Positions 6,261 to 14,740 of a stretch of 37,812 nucleotides of DNA are shown in pieces. The position numbers were made by a program, and so were the translations under genes. The DNA comes from an uncultured Alistipes sp. Its GTDB lineage: Bacteria > Bacteroidota > Bacteroidia > Bacteroidales > Rikenellaceae. Position 1 is the stretch's first letter. Every line of letters begins with the position of its first letter. Under the pieces are notes generated by a model that did no database searches, had not been told where the DNA came from, and saw only the letters and a program-made list of their open reading frames with translations. The stretch lies in contig URRP01000025.1 in assembly GCA_900550375.1 (NCBI GenBank), forward strand, positions 1 through 37,812, in the 5' to 3' direction.

Positions 6261-7676
6261 TTACTTTTCGATGATCTCCACGTTGTTGTCCTTATCGTAG
6301 GAGAAATTGTTGTAGTAATCCAGCGTGAAACCCTTCCACACGTAAATCCGTTTGAGATTCGGATTATTCTCCATGAGGTAGTCGTTTTCGGGGTATCGGT
6401 CGACTTCGCTCAGATCGATCTCTTCGAAGGCGTTGCCGCTGGCGACCAGTCGCCACAGGCTCGTGCAGCCGGTAAGTTTGAGCTCGGTGATGCCGTTGTC
6501 GTTGACATAGAGGCGCTGCATGTTGCTGAATCCCGTAAAATCGAGCGACGGCGTTTCGTCGGCCTTCCGATTGAAGATACCCAAGGTGTGGATCTGCGTC
6601 TTGATCTTTTCGATCTGCGGACGCGCCGAGAGGAAAACGTCGTAATTGCAACCCAATTCTATGAGTTTGGGGCAGGACGTAAGATCCAGACTCTTCAGGT
6701 TGTTGCAATTGTGCACATGGATACTCATCAGTTCGGTGTTTCCGCTGAGATCGATTTCGGTCAGATTGTCGGAGGAATTGACATCCAAATGCCGCAGGTG
6801 CGGGAAATTCTCGATTCCCTTGGTAGAAGCCACCTGCCACCCTCCGGCGTCGAATCCATAGGGCGCACCGTCCGCCGGCACGATTTCCGCTTCATACGCC
6901 GAGATCTTGCTGTCGTCGTTGGTATCCATTCCGTAGATGATAGCAGAGAGCTGCGCCGCCATTCTCAGCATCTCGTCCTCGAGCAGGCCGAGCATATCGG
7001 GACTTGCCGTCTGCGTAATGACGAACGAACCGGTATCTTCCAGCGTATTGATCTTCAACTCCGCATAGCGATCGTCGAAAAGATCGTTGGCGCTCGCTTT
7101 GAATTTTATGGCCGTATTCCCTTCGCCCGAAATGGACGTTTTCTTGACCCATTTCTGCGTTGCGGCATCGAACGATTCGAACCAAATGCCCTCGGGAATC
7201 GTAACCGTCCATTTCGAGTCGGCGATAACGCGCACTTCCCGTTCCTCGGTCCAATAGCCGAAGGTCAACTGATCTTTGCCGTCGTCGCTGACCATCAATT
7301 GGACCTCCTTTTCAAGTTTGACGGTTACCTGATGCTGCGCGCTCAGGCCGCCGGCATCCTCCGCATAGAGGGTTATCGTCAGCGATCCCTTCTCCAGCTT
7401 TTCGGGCGCGACCTCGTATTCGAAGAACGGCAGAGAGAGTTCCGCATCGATCACTTCGCTGCCGACGGTCAGTTTCACGACAGAGATGTTATTGTCCGTA
7501 TCGCTGACCCTCCCCTTGATGACAAGGGGAAGGTTCGCGTCGTAGGTATCGCCATCAATCGGAGAGGTTATCTTACACGAAGGCGCCGTATTTTCGCCTT
7601 CGTCAGCCGTCTTGTCGTCGCTACATGCCGTAAACGCCAATGCCAAGGCCGCTCCTAAAAACAATATCTTTTTCAT
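6261..7676 (-). CDS. Surface lipoprotein: Ig-like, BACON-like and leucine-rich repeat domains
   Basis: The 471-residue protein begins MKKILFLGAALALAFTAC, a lipoprotein signal with Cys18, followed by an acidic SDDKTADEGE stretch that could favour surface export. Residues about 32-123 form an Ig-like module (PSCKITSPIDGDTY...VIKGRVSDTDNN). Residues about 130-225 resemble a BACON domain (ADSKWTVTIPEG, ITQTASPD). An EF-hand-like DTNDDSKISAYEAE follows near 250, then leucine-rich repeat-like segments to the end (LRHLDVNSSDNLTEIDLSGN, LKSLDLTSCPKL, LYVNDNGITELKLTGC). It starts 34 nt after the stop of the FISUMP lipoprotein and should be co-transcribed with it. Function is probably binding of a glycan or protein at the surface; that is inference. 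Confidence 0.8.
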   Translation of the reverse strand: MKKILFLGAALALAFTACSDDKTADEGENTAPSCKITSPIDGDTYDANLPLVIKGRVSDTDNNISVVKLTVGSEVIDAELSLPFFEYEVAPEKLEKGSLTITLYAEDAGGLSAQHQVTVKLEKEVQLMVSDDGKDQLTFGYWTEEREVRVIADSKWTVTIPEGIWFESFDAATQKWVKKTSISGEGNTAIKFKASANDLFDDRYAELKINTLEDTGSFVITQTASPDMLGLLEDEMLRMAAQLSAIIYGMDTNDDSKISAYEAEIVPADGAPYGFDAGGWQVASTKGIENFPHLRHLDVNSSDNLTEIDLSGNTELMSIHVHNCNNLKSLDLTSCPKLIELGCNYDVFLSARPQIEKIKTQIHTLGIFNRKADETPSLDFTGFSNMQRLYVNDNGITELKLTGCTSLWRLVASGNAFEEIDLSEVDRYPENDYLMENNPNLKRIYVWKGFTLDYYNNFSYDKDNNVEIIEK

Positions 7677-7710
7677 GACAGTTTTTTATATATTACCGTT
7701 ATTCAAACTA

Positions 7711-9376
7711 TCAATCCTGAAGACAACGTATCGAATAAGCACGGCTGGGATCGGTTCCTCGTCCGTAGTCTATTTCATATTTGTAGTTGCTGATGGAGGT
7801 ATTTACCGCGCCCGGATTGCTCGGATAAGTTACGGCATCGTAATGCGGCAGCCAGAAAGCACATGCATTTCCGCCGGAGTCGGGACCTTTATAAAACATA
7901 CCGGAGATTCTGTACCCTGTAACGAGAACGTTGAATCCATACGTATCGAATCCGCCCTGAGCCAGCTGTGGGAAATCGTCGTCGGGTGCGATCGGCCAGC
8001 CCTCTTTCGAGCGGAGATGTCCGCTGACGTTCTTGACAGGCGTTCCATCCCAGTGGATCGCCTCCTCTTCCTTGGGAATCCGTTCGCGGACGTAATTGTA
8101 CAGAATATCCCACTCGGCTTCGCTCGGAACATGCCAGCCGGCCGGACACGGACCTTGAATACCGCTGGGCAGATCGTCGTTTTTCGAATCCATACTGCCG
8201 CCGGCGGCCAGCCAGTTATACAACACGCCTCTGCTCTTGTAGCTCTCCGTCGCCTTGGCTTCCGCTACATCGGTGCCATTGTAACCGTATACATAGAAAT
8301 AAGGATGATCGGACGCCCCTTCGGATGCCGGAGACACCTGCGGAAGATAGGCGAGGTTCTCGGCAAACCACAGCTGATTTCCGATCTTGACGGTCTTGTA
8401 GGTTTTGTTGTCGCGTGTGTCGGTAAATTCGCGGAACCGTCCGAGAATCTCGATGCTCACTTCGCTCGTAGCCTTTTTGCCGTTGTTGTCGGTAACCTCC
8501 AGAACGATTTTCACATCGCCCGGCTCCTTGAATTCCTCTGCGAGGGTATACTCGAAAGGAACGTTGATGACGGACTCGACGACCTTATTGTTGACCTTGA
8601 GTACAGCGCCGGCAATGGTGCCGTCTTCGTCGCTACCCGTACCTTTTATCACGATTGCATCCTCCTTCTCATAGCTTGCTCCGGCTTCGGGAGCGGTGAT
8701 CGAACAGGTCGGAGCGATGTTGAGATCGGCCAGCGTGACCGTGACCATATCCTTGGCGATCTTGCCGCGGCTGTTCTCGACTTCGAGTGTGACAACATAG
8801 GTGCCGATCGGGTAAGTTTCGGCTGCTACGTTATGCTCGAAGGGAAGAGCGGTAACCTCGGGAACGACCTTGTCGTTGAGTTTCAGCGTCACCTTCGAAA
8901 TCTCGCCCGAGACGGCTTCGCCCTCGCCTTTGATCGCGAACGGAGCGAATACGTTCAGCTCGCTGCCGTGAACAGGAGCGGTGATTTTACACGTGGGGGC
9001 TTCGGACTGATCTTGGATAGATACCGAAACCTCGTCGGTCGCAGTGTTGCCGCTGTTGTCCTCTACGGAGAGCTTGATCTTCAGGACTCCCTCTTTGAGG
9101 TCTTTGGCAAGAACAGTGTATTCAAACGGCACTTTGGTGACTTCCGAAACAGCTTTTCCATCGACCGTCAAAGCGACTTTAACAATACTGCCATCGCTGT
9201 CGGATGCAGTACCTTTAATAACTACATCTTCATAGAGATCGAGTACGGCTCCGTCTTTGGGTGCAGTGATCGAACATACGGGAGGATTCGAGCCCCCCCC
9301 CCTCGTCATCCGAAGAACAGCTGTAACTGATTGTCAGCGCCATCAACATGAATGGCAGTAAAAACCTTTTCATACG
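7711..9376 (-). CDS. FISUMP-domain surface lipoprotein with out-of-frame poly-G tract
   Basis: The start ATG at 9376 gives MKRFLLPFMLMALTISYSC, a clear lipoprotein signal, then SSDDEGGG. The ten G's (complement of 9293-9302) shift the frame: as sequenced, translation ends after 50 residues at a TAG at 9222-9224. The remaining long frame (7711-9309) continues GGGSNPPVCSITAP... and is in frame with the signal if the tract has 9 or 12 G's, giving about 554 residues. It holds three Ig-like modules, each opening xPxCxITAP, then a FISUMP (Fibrobacter succinogenes major paralogous) domain from about residue 300 of the long frame: YKTVKIGNQLWFAENLAY, SRGVLYNWLAAGG, GPCPAGWHVPSEAEWD, ending YSIRCLQD. 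It is first in a two-gene unit with the LRR lipoprotein. It is either a phase-variable surface protein in the OFF state or an artefact of homopolymer sequencing. Confidence 0.8.
9293..9302 (-). repeat. Homopolymer G(10) tract in lipoprotein linker
   Basis: Ten consecutive C's on the plus strand (G on the coding strand) lie 5 codons after the lipobox Cys. They encode the Gly linker common in such lipoproteins. A change of one G toggles the frame between secreted full-length protein and a 50-residue truncated peptide. Confidence 0.9.
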
Positions 9377-9935
9377 CTTAAAATTTAAAATTAAACATTC
9401 GAATAAAAACCCGATTTATCTTTAAATACGACAATATAAGTTACAATCTGTAATAGACCTGCTTTTTCAGGCAGTAATTTCTCTCGAAAGTATTACAGAA
9501 CCGGGCAACAAGATAGCGGGAAAAGTTTATATAAAAAAATATTTTTAGGGTTATTTTACTTCCACTGGAATTGGATTCGACCGGACTTTTGCAAAACATC
9601 GCAATTGGGTCATTTGATATAATATTGATATACAATCGATTATATATACAACACTTGACATATACGCCATTCTTCTCTGTTTTGCAGGCTTTTTAGAGTA
9701 TTTTTCTAATTGAAACCGACTTTTAAAATTACGGCATCTTATTTATAATCAGCTTATTATTCGAATAAAAAAACGCATATTCGAACTTTAATGCCGTTAT
9801 TTCATTGATATTGATTTTAAATTGTAATCAATAAGCCGTATTTAAGGCTCTATTTGTAACAGCGCCGAAACCCGCATACCCTCAAAAGCAAAAGGAGCGG
9901 ACGGAGTTCGATGCCCCTTGCTGTTTCTGTAAAAT
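9377..9935. other. AT-rich gap, no gene seen
   Basis: About 560 nt, clearly richer in A+T than the flanks. It should hold the promoter of the FISUMP unit, but I find no exact TTTG/TAnnTTTG pair on the minus strand. A 64-codon open frame at 9441-9635 on the minus strand has low-complexity AT-driven composition and no recognisable motif. No tRNA, transposase remnant or convincing hairpin was found. Confidence 0.5.
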
Positions 9936-10024
9936 CTTTTCGTATCTTTGGCTGCGCCGAAGATACGGCGTCTCGGCAGAAGCAAACGTTAGTTTGATTA
10001 TGCGCTCGACTTTAAGTATCTTTA
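9936..10024 (+). repeat. Dispersed promoter-bearing repeat, copy B
   Basis: Nearly full-length match to copy A. The left part folds: GTATCTT (9942-9948) pairs with AAGATAC (9960-9966) around TGGCTGCGCCG. The middle has CGTCTCGGCAGAA, then CAAAC-GTTA-GTTTG, TGCGCTCGAC and TATCTTTA. The right end supplies the promoter of the nitroreductase gene. Confidence 0.7.
9993..10024 (+). promoter_or_regulatory. Promoter of nitroreductase gene
   Basis: TTTG (9993-9996), 20 nt, then TATCTTTA (10017-10024), one mismatch to the consensus. The spacing of 20 is the same as in repeat copies A and C. The ATG follows 23 nt later. Confidence 0.6.
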
Positions 10025-10047
10025 TTCGTAAACGAAACGAATTCATC

Positions 10048-10649
10048 ATGGAGTGGAAAACGAAGATCGGAACGTGTCTTGCCGCAGGAGCCGCCGCGCT
10101 GTTTGCTGTGGCGTGCATGGCGCCGAAGACAGAAGCAGCTTGGGAAGATAATCCGACGCTGGAGACAATATTTTCCCGCACGAGCGTCCGCGCCTATCAG
10201 GATCGGAGCATCGAACCGCAGCAGATCGATTTGCTGCTGCGGGCCGCTATGTCGGCGCCTTCGGGGCGGGATCGGCGGCCGTGGGAATTCGTCGTCGTAA
10301 ACGAACGGCCGCTTCTCGATTCGCTGGCCGCAGCGCTGCCGTATGCAAAAATGCTGACGGCAGCACCGTGCGCCGTGATCGTGTGCGGGAGTCCGGCCCG
10401 CTCCTCCTATTGGTATCTGGACTGCTCGGCGGCAGCCGAAAATATCCTGCTGGCCGCCAACGCCCTCGGTTTGGGCGGCGTATGGACGGCTGCCTATCCT
10501 TATGCGAAACGGATGTCGGCTGTCCGAACGATCCTCGACCTGACGGAAGGCATCCTGCCTCTGTGCGTCATTCCGATCGGTTATCCGGCGGCTAAGGAGA
10601 AGCCGAAACAAAAGTTCGACGCAGCACGCATCCATTATACGTATGGTAG
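10048..10649 (+). CDS. Secreted nitroreductase-family protein, frameshifted C terminus
   Basis: The protein starts MEWKTKIGTCLAAGAAALFAVAC, an export or lipoprotein signal, then a small FMN-dependent nitroreductase: FSRTSVRAYQDRSIEPQQ with the FMN-binding Arg-Ser, AAMSAPSGRDRRPWEFVVV, AENILLAANALGLGGVWT and PLCVIPIGYPA. The family normally ends shortly after a segment like ARIHYNRW. Here ARIHYT is followed in frame by 85 or more unrelated residues that read through the next promoter and a tRNA gene to 10902. A one-base shift near 10636-10641 gives V-W and TAG at 10647-10649, a family-like end. I therefore place the ancestral stop at 10649 (the interval is not a multiple of three). The promoter comes from repeat copy B. 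Substrate unknown. Confidence 0.75.
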
Positions 10650-10733
10650 GCGCAGCTTCGACCGGCGCGGAATCAAACGGAAGGAGAATCGTGCATCGCG
10701 GCCTGTTTTTGCGCTGAACAAGAGGAGTGTTTT

Positions 10734-10765
10734 TTTGCAGAATAAAATATTAATTCGTACTTTTG
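10734..10765 (+). promoter_or_regulatory. Promoter of tRNA-Leu
   Basis: TTTG (10734-10737), 20 nt, then TACTTTTG (10758-10765), matching TAnnTTTG. The tRNA starts 24 nt later. Confidence 0.7.
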
Positions 10766-10789
10766 CCCTGCTTTTACGCAAGGCTTGCT

Positions 10790-10875
10790 GCTCGGATGGT
10801 GGAATAGGTAGACACGCCGGACTTAAAATCCTGTGGCCAGTAATGGCCGTGCCGGTTCGATCCCGGCTCCGAGTA
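10790..10875 (+). tRNA. tRNA-Leu (TAA)
   Basis: The acceptor stem GCTCGGA pairs with TCCGAGT (G-U at position 1), with discriminator A. The D-arm is TGGTGGAATAGGTAGACA, the anticodon loop CTTAAAA gives anticodon TAA, a long class II variable arm (TGGCCAGTAATGGCCG) follows, and the T-arm is GCCGG-TTCGATC-CCGGC. CCA is not encoded. Confidence 0.95.
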
Positions 10876-10887
10876 CTGAAATATTAT

Positions 10888-10918
10888 TGCATTATTTTTT
10901 GAGTTACACAATAATGCA
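10888..10918 (+). promoter_or_regulatory. Inverted repeat around the -33 box of rho
   Basis: TGCATTATT (10888-10896) and AATAATGCA (10910-10918) are perfect 9-nt inverted arms. They flank the TTTG at 10898-10901 of the rho promoter. It could be a weak tRNA-Leu terminator, though no T run follows, or an operator. The sequence alone does not decide. Confidence 0.4.
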
Positions 10919-10927
10919 CTATATTTG
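10898..10927 (+). promoter_or_regulatory. Promoter of rho
   Basis: TTTG (10898-10901), 18 nt, then TATATTTG (10920-10927). The rho ATG is 145 nt downstream, so the mRNA has a leader of about 140 nt. I see no obvious riboswitch in it. Confidence 0.65.
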
Positions 10928-11072
10928 TAACGTTTTCGATATGCGTGCATCGAACCGGATTTATTCGGATCATGCAAACGCCGGAGACAACGGTTGAAGC
11001 AACGTTATTTCACAGTGCCGGTCATCCGACCGGAATTTCATCAGAAACGATATATTGATTAGTTAAGAATTT

Positions 11073-12665
11073 ATGCAGGATTTTAATGCACTCGAAGGGA
11101 AGAGCCTTGCCGAATTACGCGAGATCGGCAAAAGCTTGGGAGTAGAGAATGTGATGTTAAAGAAAGGGGAGCTGCTCGAGCAGATCAAGGCAATCGCCCT
11201 TGGTGCAGAGCAGCACAACGATACGGTGTCGGAGACGGTTCCGGCAGAGGAGCCTAAGCGTCGCGGGCGGCGTCCCCGGATGTCGGGTGTAAAGGTCGAG
11301 GGCCGGTCGCCGGCCGAAGCCCCCGAAGTTCCGGTCGAAACGGAGATTCCGGCTGCCGCTGGGCCTGTTGTCGAGGAGCCGGCCGAACCGGCTGCAGCCG
11401 TACCCAAACGCAGAGGGCGCAAACCTAAAAGCGCCGAGGAGTCGGAAGCACCGATTGTCGAAACGGGCGTCGTCGCAGAGCCGCCCGTAACGGAACCGGC
11501 ACCCCGCATCCGTGAAGAACGGACGGAGGTAATTACCAAAGACGATTTCATCGGTGAAATCGAGGGCGAAGGCGTCCTCGAAATCATGCCCGACGGATAC
11601 GGGTTCCTCCGGTCGGCCGATTACAACTACCTCAATTCGCCCGACGATGTCTACGTATCTCCTTCTCAGATCAAGCTTTTCGGCCTGAAGCCGGGCGACA
11701 CGGTGGGTGGTCTGATCCGTCCACCCAAGGAGGGTGAGAAGTATTTCCCGCTGACGAAAGTGAACGAGATCAACGGTCTCGATCCCGAGTATATCCGCGA
11801 CCGCGTGCAGTTCGAGTTCATGACGCCGCTCTTCCCGAGCGAGAAGTTCTGTCTGACGGGCAAAGGGCACAACAGCCTTTCGAACCGCGTGGTCGACCTC
11901 TTTTCGCCGATCGGAAAAGGACAGCGCGGCCTGATCGTCGCTCAGCCCAAAACGGGTAAGACGATGCTCATGCAGTCGCTCATCAATGCCATTGCCGACA
12001 ATCATCCCGAGGTCTACATCATCGTCCTGTTGATCGACGAACGTCCCGAGGAGGTGACCGAAATGGCGCGCAACGCCAAAGCCGAAGTCGTGGCGTCGAC
12101 CTTCGACGAACAGGCTTCCCGCCATGTCAAGGTGGCCGAGATGGTGCTCGATAAGGCGAAACGAATGGTCGAATGCGGTCACGACGTAGTGATCTTCCTC
12201 GACTCGATCACCCGTCTGGCGCGGGCCTACAACTCGGTGCAGCCGGCTTCGGGCAAGGTGCTGTCGGGCGGTGTGGATGCCAATGCGCTGCATAAACCCA
12301 AGCGGTTCTTCGGCGCGGCGCGTAACACAGAGGAGAAGGGGTCGCTGACCATTATCGCCACGGCGCTCATCGACACCGGTTCGAAGATGGACGAGGTGAT
12401 CTTCGAGGAGTTCAAGGGTACGGGCAATATGGAGCTGCAACTCGACCGCAAGTTGGCCGACAGGCGTATCTATCCGGCCGTGAACGTCACCGCTTCGGGT
12501 ACGCGGCGCGAGGATTTGCTGTTGCAGCGCGAGGTGATGTCCCGCACATGGATCCTGCGCAAATATCTGTCGGACATGACGACGGTCGAGGCGATGGAGT
12601 TCTTGGAGAAGCAGATGAACATGACCGCTTCGAACGAGGAATTTCTGGCTACGATGAACCAATAA
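11073..12665 (+). CDS. rho: Transcription termination factor Rho
   Basis: The 530-residue protein is the hexameric RNA helicase that ends transcription. Residues 1-45 are the N-terminal helical domain (LAELREIGKSLGV). Residues about 48-155 are a low-complexity Ala/Pro/Glu insertion with two basic AT-hook-like motifs, KRRGRRPR and KRRGRKPK. The cold-shock RNA-binding domain follows (EGEGVLEIMPDGYGFLR). The ATPase core has the P-loop QPKTGKT (Lys near 296), LIDERPEEVTEM and the Walker B region VVIFLDSITRLARAYN. The long insertion is typical of Bacteroidota Rho; in Bacteroides thetaiotaomicron the equivalent disordered region is reported to drive phase separation. The nuclease gene starts 11 nt downstream and may be co-transcribed. 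Confidence 0.97.
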   Translation: MQDFNALEGKSLAELREIGKSLGVENVMLKKGELLEQIKAIALGAEQHNDTVSETVPAEEPKRRGRRPRMSGVKVEGRSPAEAPEVPVETEIPAAAGPVVEEPAEPAAAVPKRRGRKPKSAEESEAPIVETGVVAEPPVTEPAPRIREERTEVITKDDFIGEIEGEGVLEIMPDGYGFLRSADYNYLNSPDDVYVSPSQIKLFGLKPGDTVGGLIRPPKEGEKYFPLTKVNEINGLDPEYIRDRVQFEFMTPLFPSEKFCLTGKGHNSLSNRVVDLFSPIGKGQRGLIVAQPKTGKTMLMQSLINAIADNHPEVYIIVLLIDERPEEVTEMARNAKAEVVASTFDEQASRHVKVAEMVLDKAKRMVECGHDVVIFLDSITRLARAYNSVQPASGKVLSGGVDANALHKPKRFFGAARNTEEKGSLTIIATALIDTGSKMDEVIFEEFKGTGNMELQLDRKLADRRIYPAVNVTASGTRREDLLLQREVMSRTWILRKYLSDMTTVEAMEFLEKQMNMTASNEEFLATMNQ

Positions 12666-12676
12666 ACTGCAATACA

Positions 12677-13447
12677 ATGAAGAGACTTTGGTTGTTCGTC
12701 CTCTGCGCCGGCTCTTTGCAGGCAGTCTTCGGATGGGGACAAAAGGGACACGACGTAACGGCGTATATCGCCGAATGCAACCTGACGCCCGAAGCGGCGC
12801 AGGAGGTGGACCGCATACTCAACGGCCACTCTCCGGTATATTATGCCAATTGGCTGGACAATGCCAGCCATACGCCCGAATACGATTATACGCGAACGTG
12901 GCATTATGCCAACATCGACGAGGGGCATACCTACGAAACGATGGTCAAAGAACCGGCCGGCGATGTCGTAACGGCCGTGACCGATCTGGTCGCCAAGCTC
13001 AAAAGCGGTGCGCTTTCTCCCGAAAAGGAGACCGAAGCGTTGAAGATGCTGGTCCACTTGGTCGGAGACATGCACTGTCCGATGCATGCGGGACACCAGA
13101 GCGACCTGAGCGGAAATAGGATTCCGATGACCTTCTTCGGCCACCCGACGAATCTGCACTCCATCTGGGATACGTCGCTGCCCGAAGCCGCTCACAAGTG
13201 GAGTTATACCGAATGGCAGAACCAGATAGACCGTCTGTCGGACGACGAGGCGACGCTCATCGAGAGCGGTACGCCGAAAGAGTGGTTCATGGAGACAGCC
13301 GAGCTGAGTAAGGCGATCTACGAGGAGACACCCGAAGGGACGAACGTATCGTACGATTATGTGGATAAATTCACGCCGCTCATCGAACAGCAGTTCGTCA
13401 AAGGCGGTCATCGGTTGGCCAAACTGCTCAACGGAATCTACAAATAA
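12677..13447 (+). CDS. Secreted S1/P1-family nuclease
   Basis: The 256-residue protein is a zinc-dependent single-strand nuclease of the S1/P1 type. Signal peptide residues 1-19 end AVFG; cleavage would expose Trp20, and in this family the mature N-terminal Trp is itself a zinc ligand. Other ligands can be seen: His25 in GQKGHDV, Asp in NWLDNA, His in TWHYANI, HLVGDMHCPMH (HxxxDxH-type cluster) and the LHSIWD pair. All three-zinc-site residues appear present. It should act in the periplasm or outside, degrading nucleic acid or removing 3' phosphates. It lies 11 nt after rho with no promoter box between, so it is probably read through from rho. A strong bidirectional terminator follows. Confidence 0.88.
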   Translation: MKRLWLFVLCAGSLQAVFGWGQKGHDVTAYIAECNLTPEAAQEVDRILNGHSPVYYANWLDNASHTPEYDYTRTWHYANIDEGHTYETMVKEPAGDVVTAVTDLVAKLKSGALSPEKETEALKMLVHLVGDMHCPMHAGHQSDLSGNRIPMTFFGHPTNLHSIWDTSLPEAAHKWSYTEWQNQIDRLSDDEATLIESGTPKEWFMETAELSKAIYEETPEGTNVSYDYVDKFTPLIEQQFVKGGHRLAKLLNGIYK

Positions 13448-13464
13448 CCGATTTCCTGAAACGA

Positions 13465-13492
13465 ATAAGGCCCGCTATACAGCGGGCCTTAT
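13465..13492. terminator. Bidirectional terminator
   Basis: AAGGCCCGCT (13467-13476) pairs perfectly with AGCGGGCCTT (13481-13490) over an ATAC loop, with flanking AT pairs extending the stem. It lies between the convergent nuclease and dehydrogenase genes and can serve both. Confidence 0.8.
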
Positions 13493-13509
13493 TAATTGAT
13501 GGACGATGC

Positions 13510-14700
13510 TTACACCTCCAGATCGACGTCGAACTTCTCGTGCCACGGGAGTCCCTGTTCTCCCAGTTCGGCGAGGAACGGATCGGGATCGAACTCCTCG
13601 ACGTTGAAGACACCGGCGCCGCGCCACAGTCCTTTGGCCCACATCGAAGCGCCCAGTGCCGCCGGAACACCCGTCGTGAAACTTACGGCCTGCGTACCGG
13701 TCTGCTTGAAAGCCTGTTCGTGGTCGCAGTTGTTGTAGATATAATAGGTGCGCTCCTTACCGTCCTTCACGCCGCGGATGCGGCAGCCGATCGAGGTCTG
13801 ACCATGATAATTGGCGCCCAGCGACTTGGGATCGGGCAGTACGGCCTTGAGGAACTGGATCGGAACGATCTCCACACCGTTGTACATAATCGGATCGATA
13901 CGCGCCATGCCGATGTTCTGAATCACGCGCAGGTGGGTAAGATACTCCTGCCCGAAGGTCATCCAGAAACGGGCGCGGCGGATCGTGGGGTAGTTCTTGA
14001 CGAGCGACTCCAGCTCCTCGTGGTAGATGACGTAGGACTCGCGCTCGCCGATCTCGGGGTAATTCAGCCCCTTGTGAATCTCGTGCGGCTCGGTGGTGAC
14101 CCACTTGCCGTTTTCGTAGTAACGGCCCTTCTGCGTCACCTCGCGGATGTTGATCTCGGGGTTGAAGTTCGTGGCGAAAGCCATGCCGTGATTTCCGGCA
14201 TTGCAGTCCACGATATCGAGGTAATGAATCTCGTCGAAATGATGCTTGGCGGCGTATGCCGTGAAGATCGCCGTCACGCCCGGGTCGAATCCGCAGCCGA
14301 GAATCGCCGTGAGACCCTTTTCGCGGAAACGATCCTGATAGGCCCACTGCCACGAATATTCGAAATGCGCTTCGTCCTTGGGTTCGTAGTTGGCCGTATC
14401 GAGGTAATTGACGCCGCACTCGAGACAGGCGTCCATGATCGTGAGGTCCTGATAGGGCAGGGCTACATTGATGACGATATCAGGTTTGAAGGCACGGAAC
14501 AGTTCGCACAGTTCGGGGACACTGTCGGCATCGACCTGAGCGGTTTTTACACGATCGCCACCGATCGCCGCCGCAACGGCGTCGCACTTCGACTTGGTGC
14601 GGCTGGCCAGCATCACGTCGGTAAAAACAGGATTGGCCGCCACCTTCTGCGTTACGACCGTGCCGACGCCGCCTGCGCCGATAATCAAAGCTCTACACAT
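13510..14700 (-). CDS. Carboxynorspermidine/carboxyspermidine dehydrogenase (saccharopine dehydrogenase family)
   Basis: The 396-residue protein has an N-terminal Rossmann motif (ALIIGAGGVGTVVTQK) and the saccharopine-dehydrogenase family pattern: ASRTKSKCDAV, DIVINVALPYQDLTIMDACLECGVNYLDTANYE, ILGCGFDPGVTAIF and DCNAGNHGMAFATNFNPEINIREV. The last stretches are characteristic of carboxynorspermidine dehydrogenases of gut Bacteroidota, which reductively condense aspartate semialdehyde with a diamine (putrescine or diaminopropane) in polyamine synthesis. Length fits. The partner decarboxylase is not in this window. It is transcribed alone, from a promoter that overlaps the divergent tRNA-Lys promoter. 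Classic lysine-pathway saccharopine dehydrogenase is less likely. Confidence 0.88.
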   Translation of the reverse strand: MCRALIIGAGGVGTVVTQKVAANPVFTDVMLASRTKSKCDAVAAAIGGDRVKTAQVDADSVPELCELFRAFKPDIVINVALPYQDLTIMDACLECGVNYLDTANYEPKDEAHFEYSWQWAYQDRFREKGLTAILGCGFDPGVTAIFTAYAAKHHFDEIHYLDIVDCNAGNHGMAFATNFNPEINIREVTQKGRYYENGKWVTTEPHEIHKGLNYPEIGERESYVIYHEELESLVKNYPTIRRARFWMTFGQEYLTHLRVIQNIGMARIDPIMYNGVEIVPIQFLKAVLPDPKSLGANYHGQTSIGCRIRGVKDGKERTYYIYNNCDHEQAFKQTGTQAVSFTTGVPAALGASMWAKGLWRGAGVFNVEEFDPDPFLAELGEQGLPWHEKFDVDLEV

Positions 14701-14740
14701 ACATTTATAGGTTTGAAGTGAATTCTTATTTTCAGTAGTA

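Noticed and set aside
7612..9330. Long plus-strand open frame (572 codons) opposite the FISUMP lipoprotein
   Set aside because: It is the antisense of a recognised coding frame; its length comes from codon bias, and it shows no domain, signal or start context.
9441..9635. 64-codon minus-strand frame in the AT-rich gap
   Set aside because: Low-complexity AT-driven composition, no family, no promoter or start context.
11157..12677. Minus-strand open frame (506 codons) opposite rho
   Set aside because: Pure antisense of the highly conserved rho gene, rich in His and Arg as expected for such shadows.
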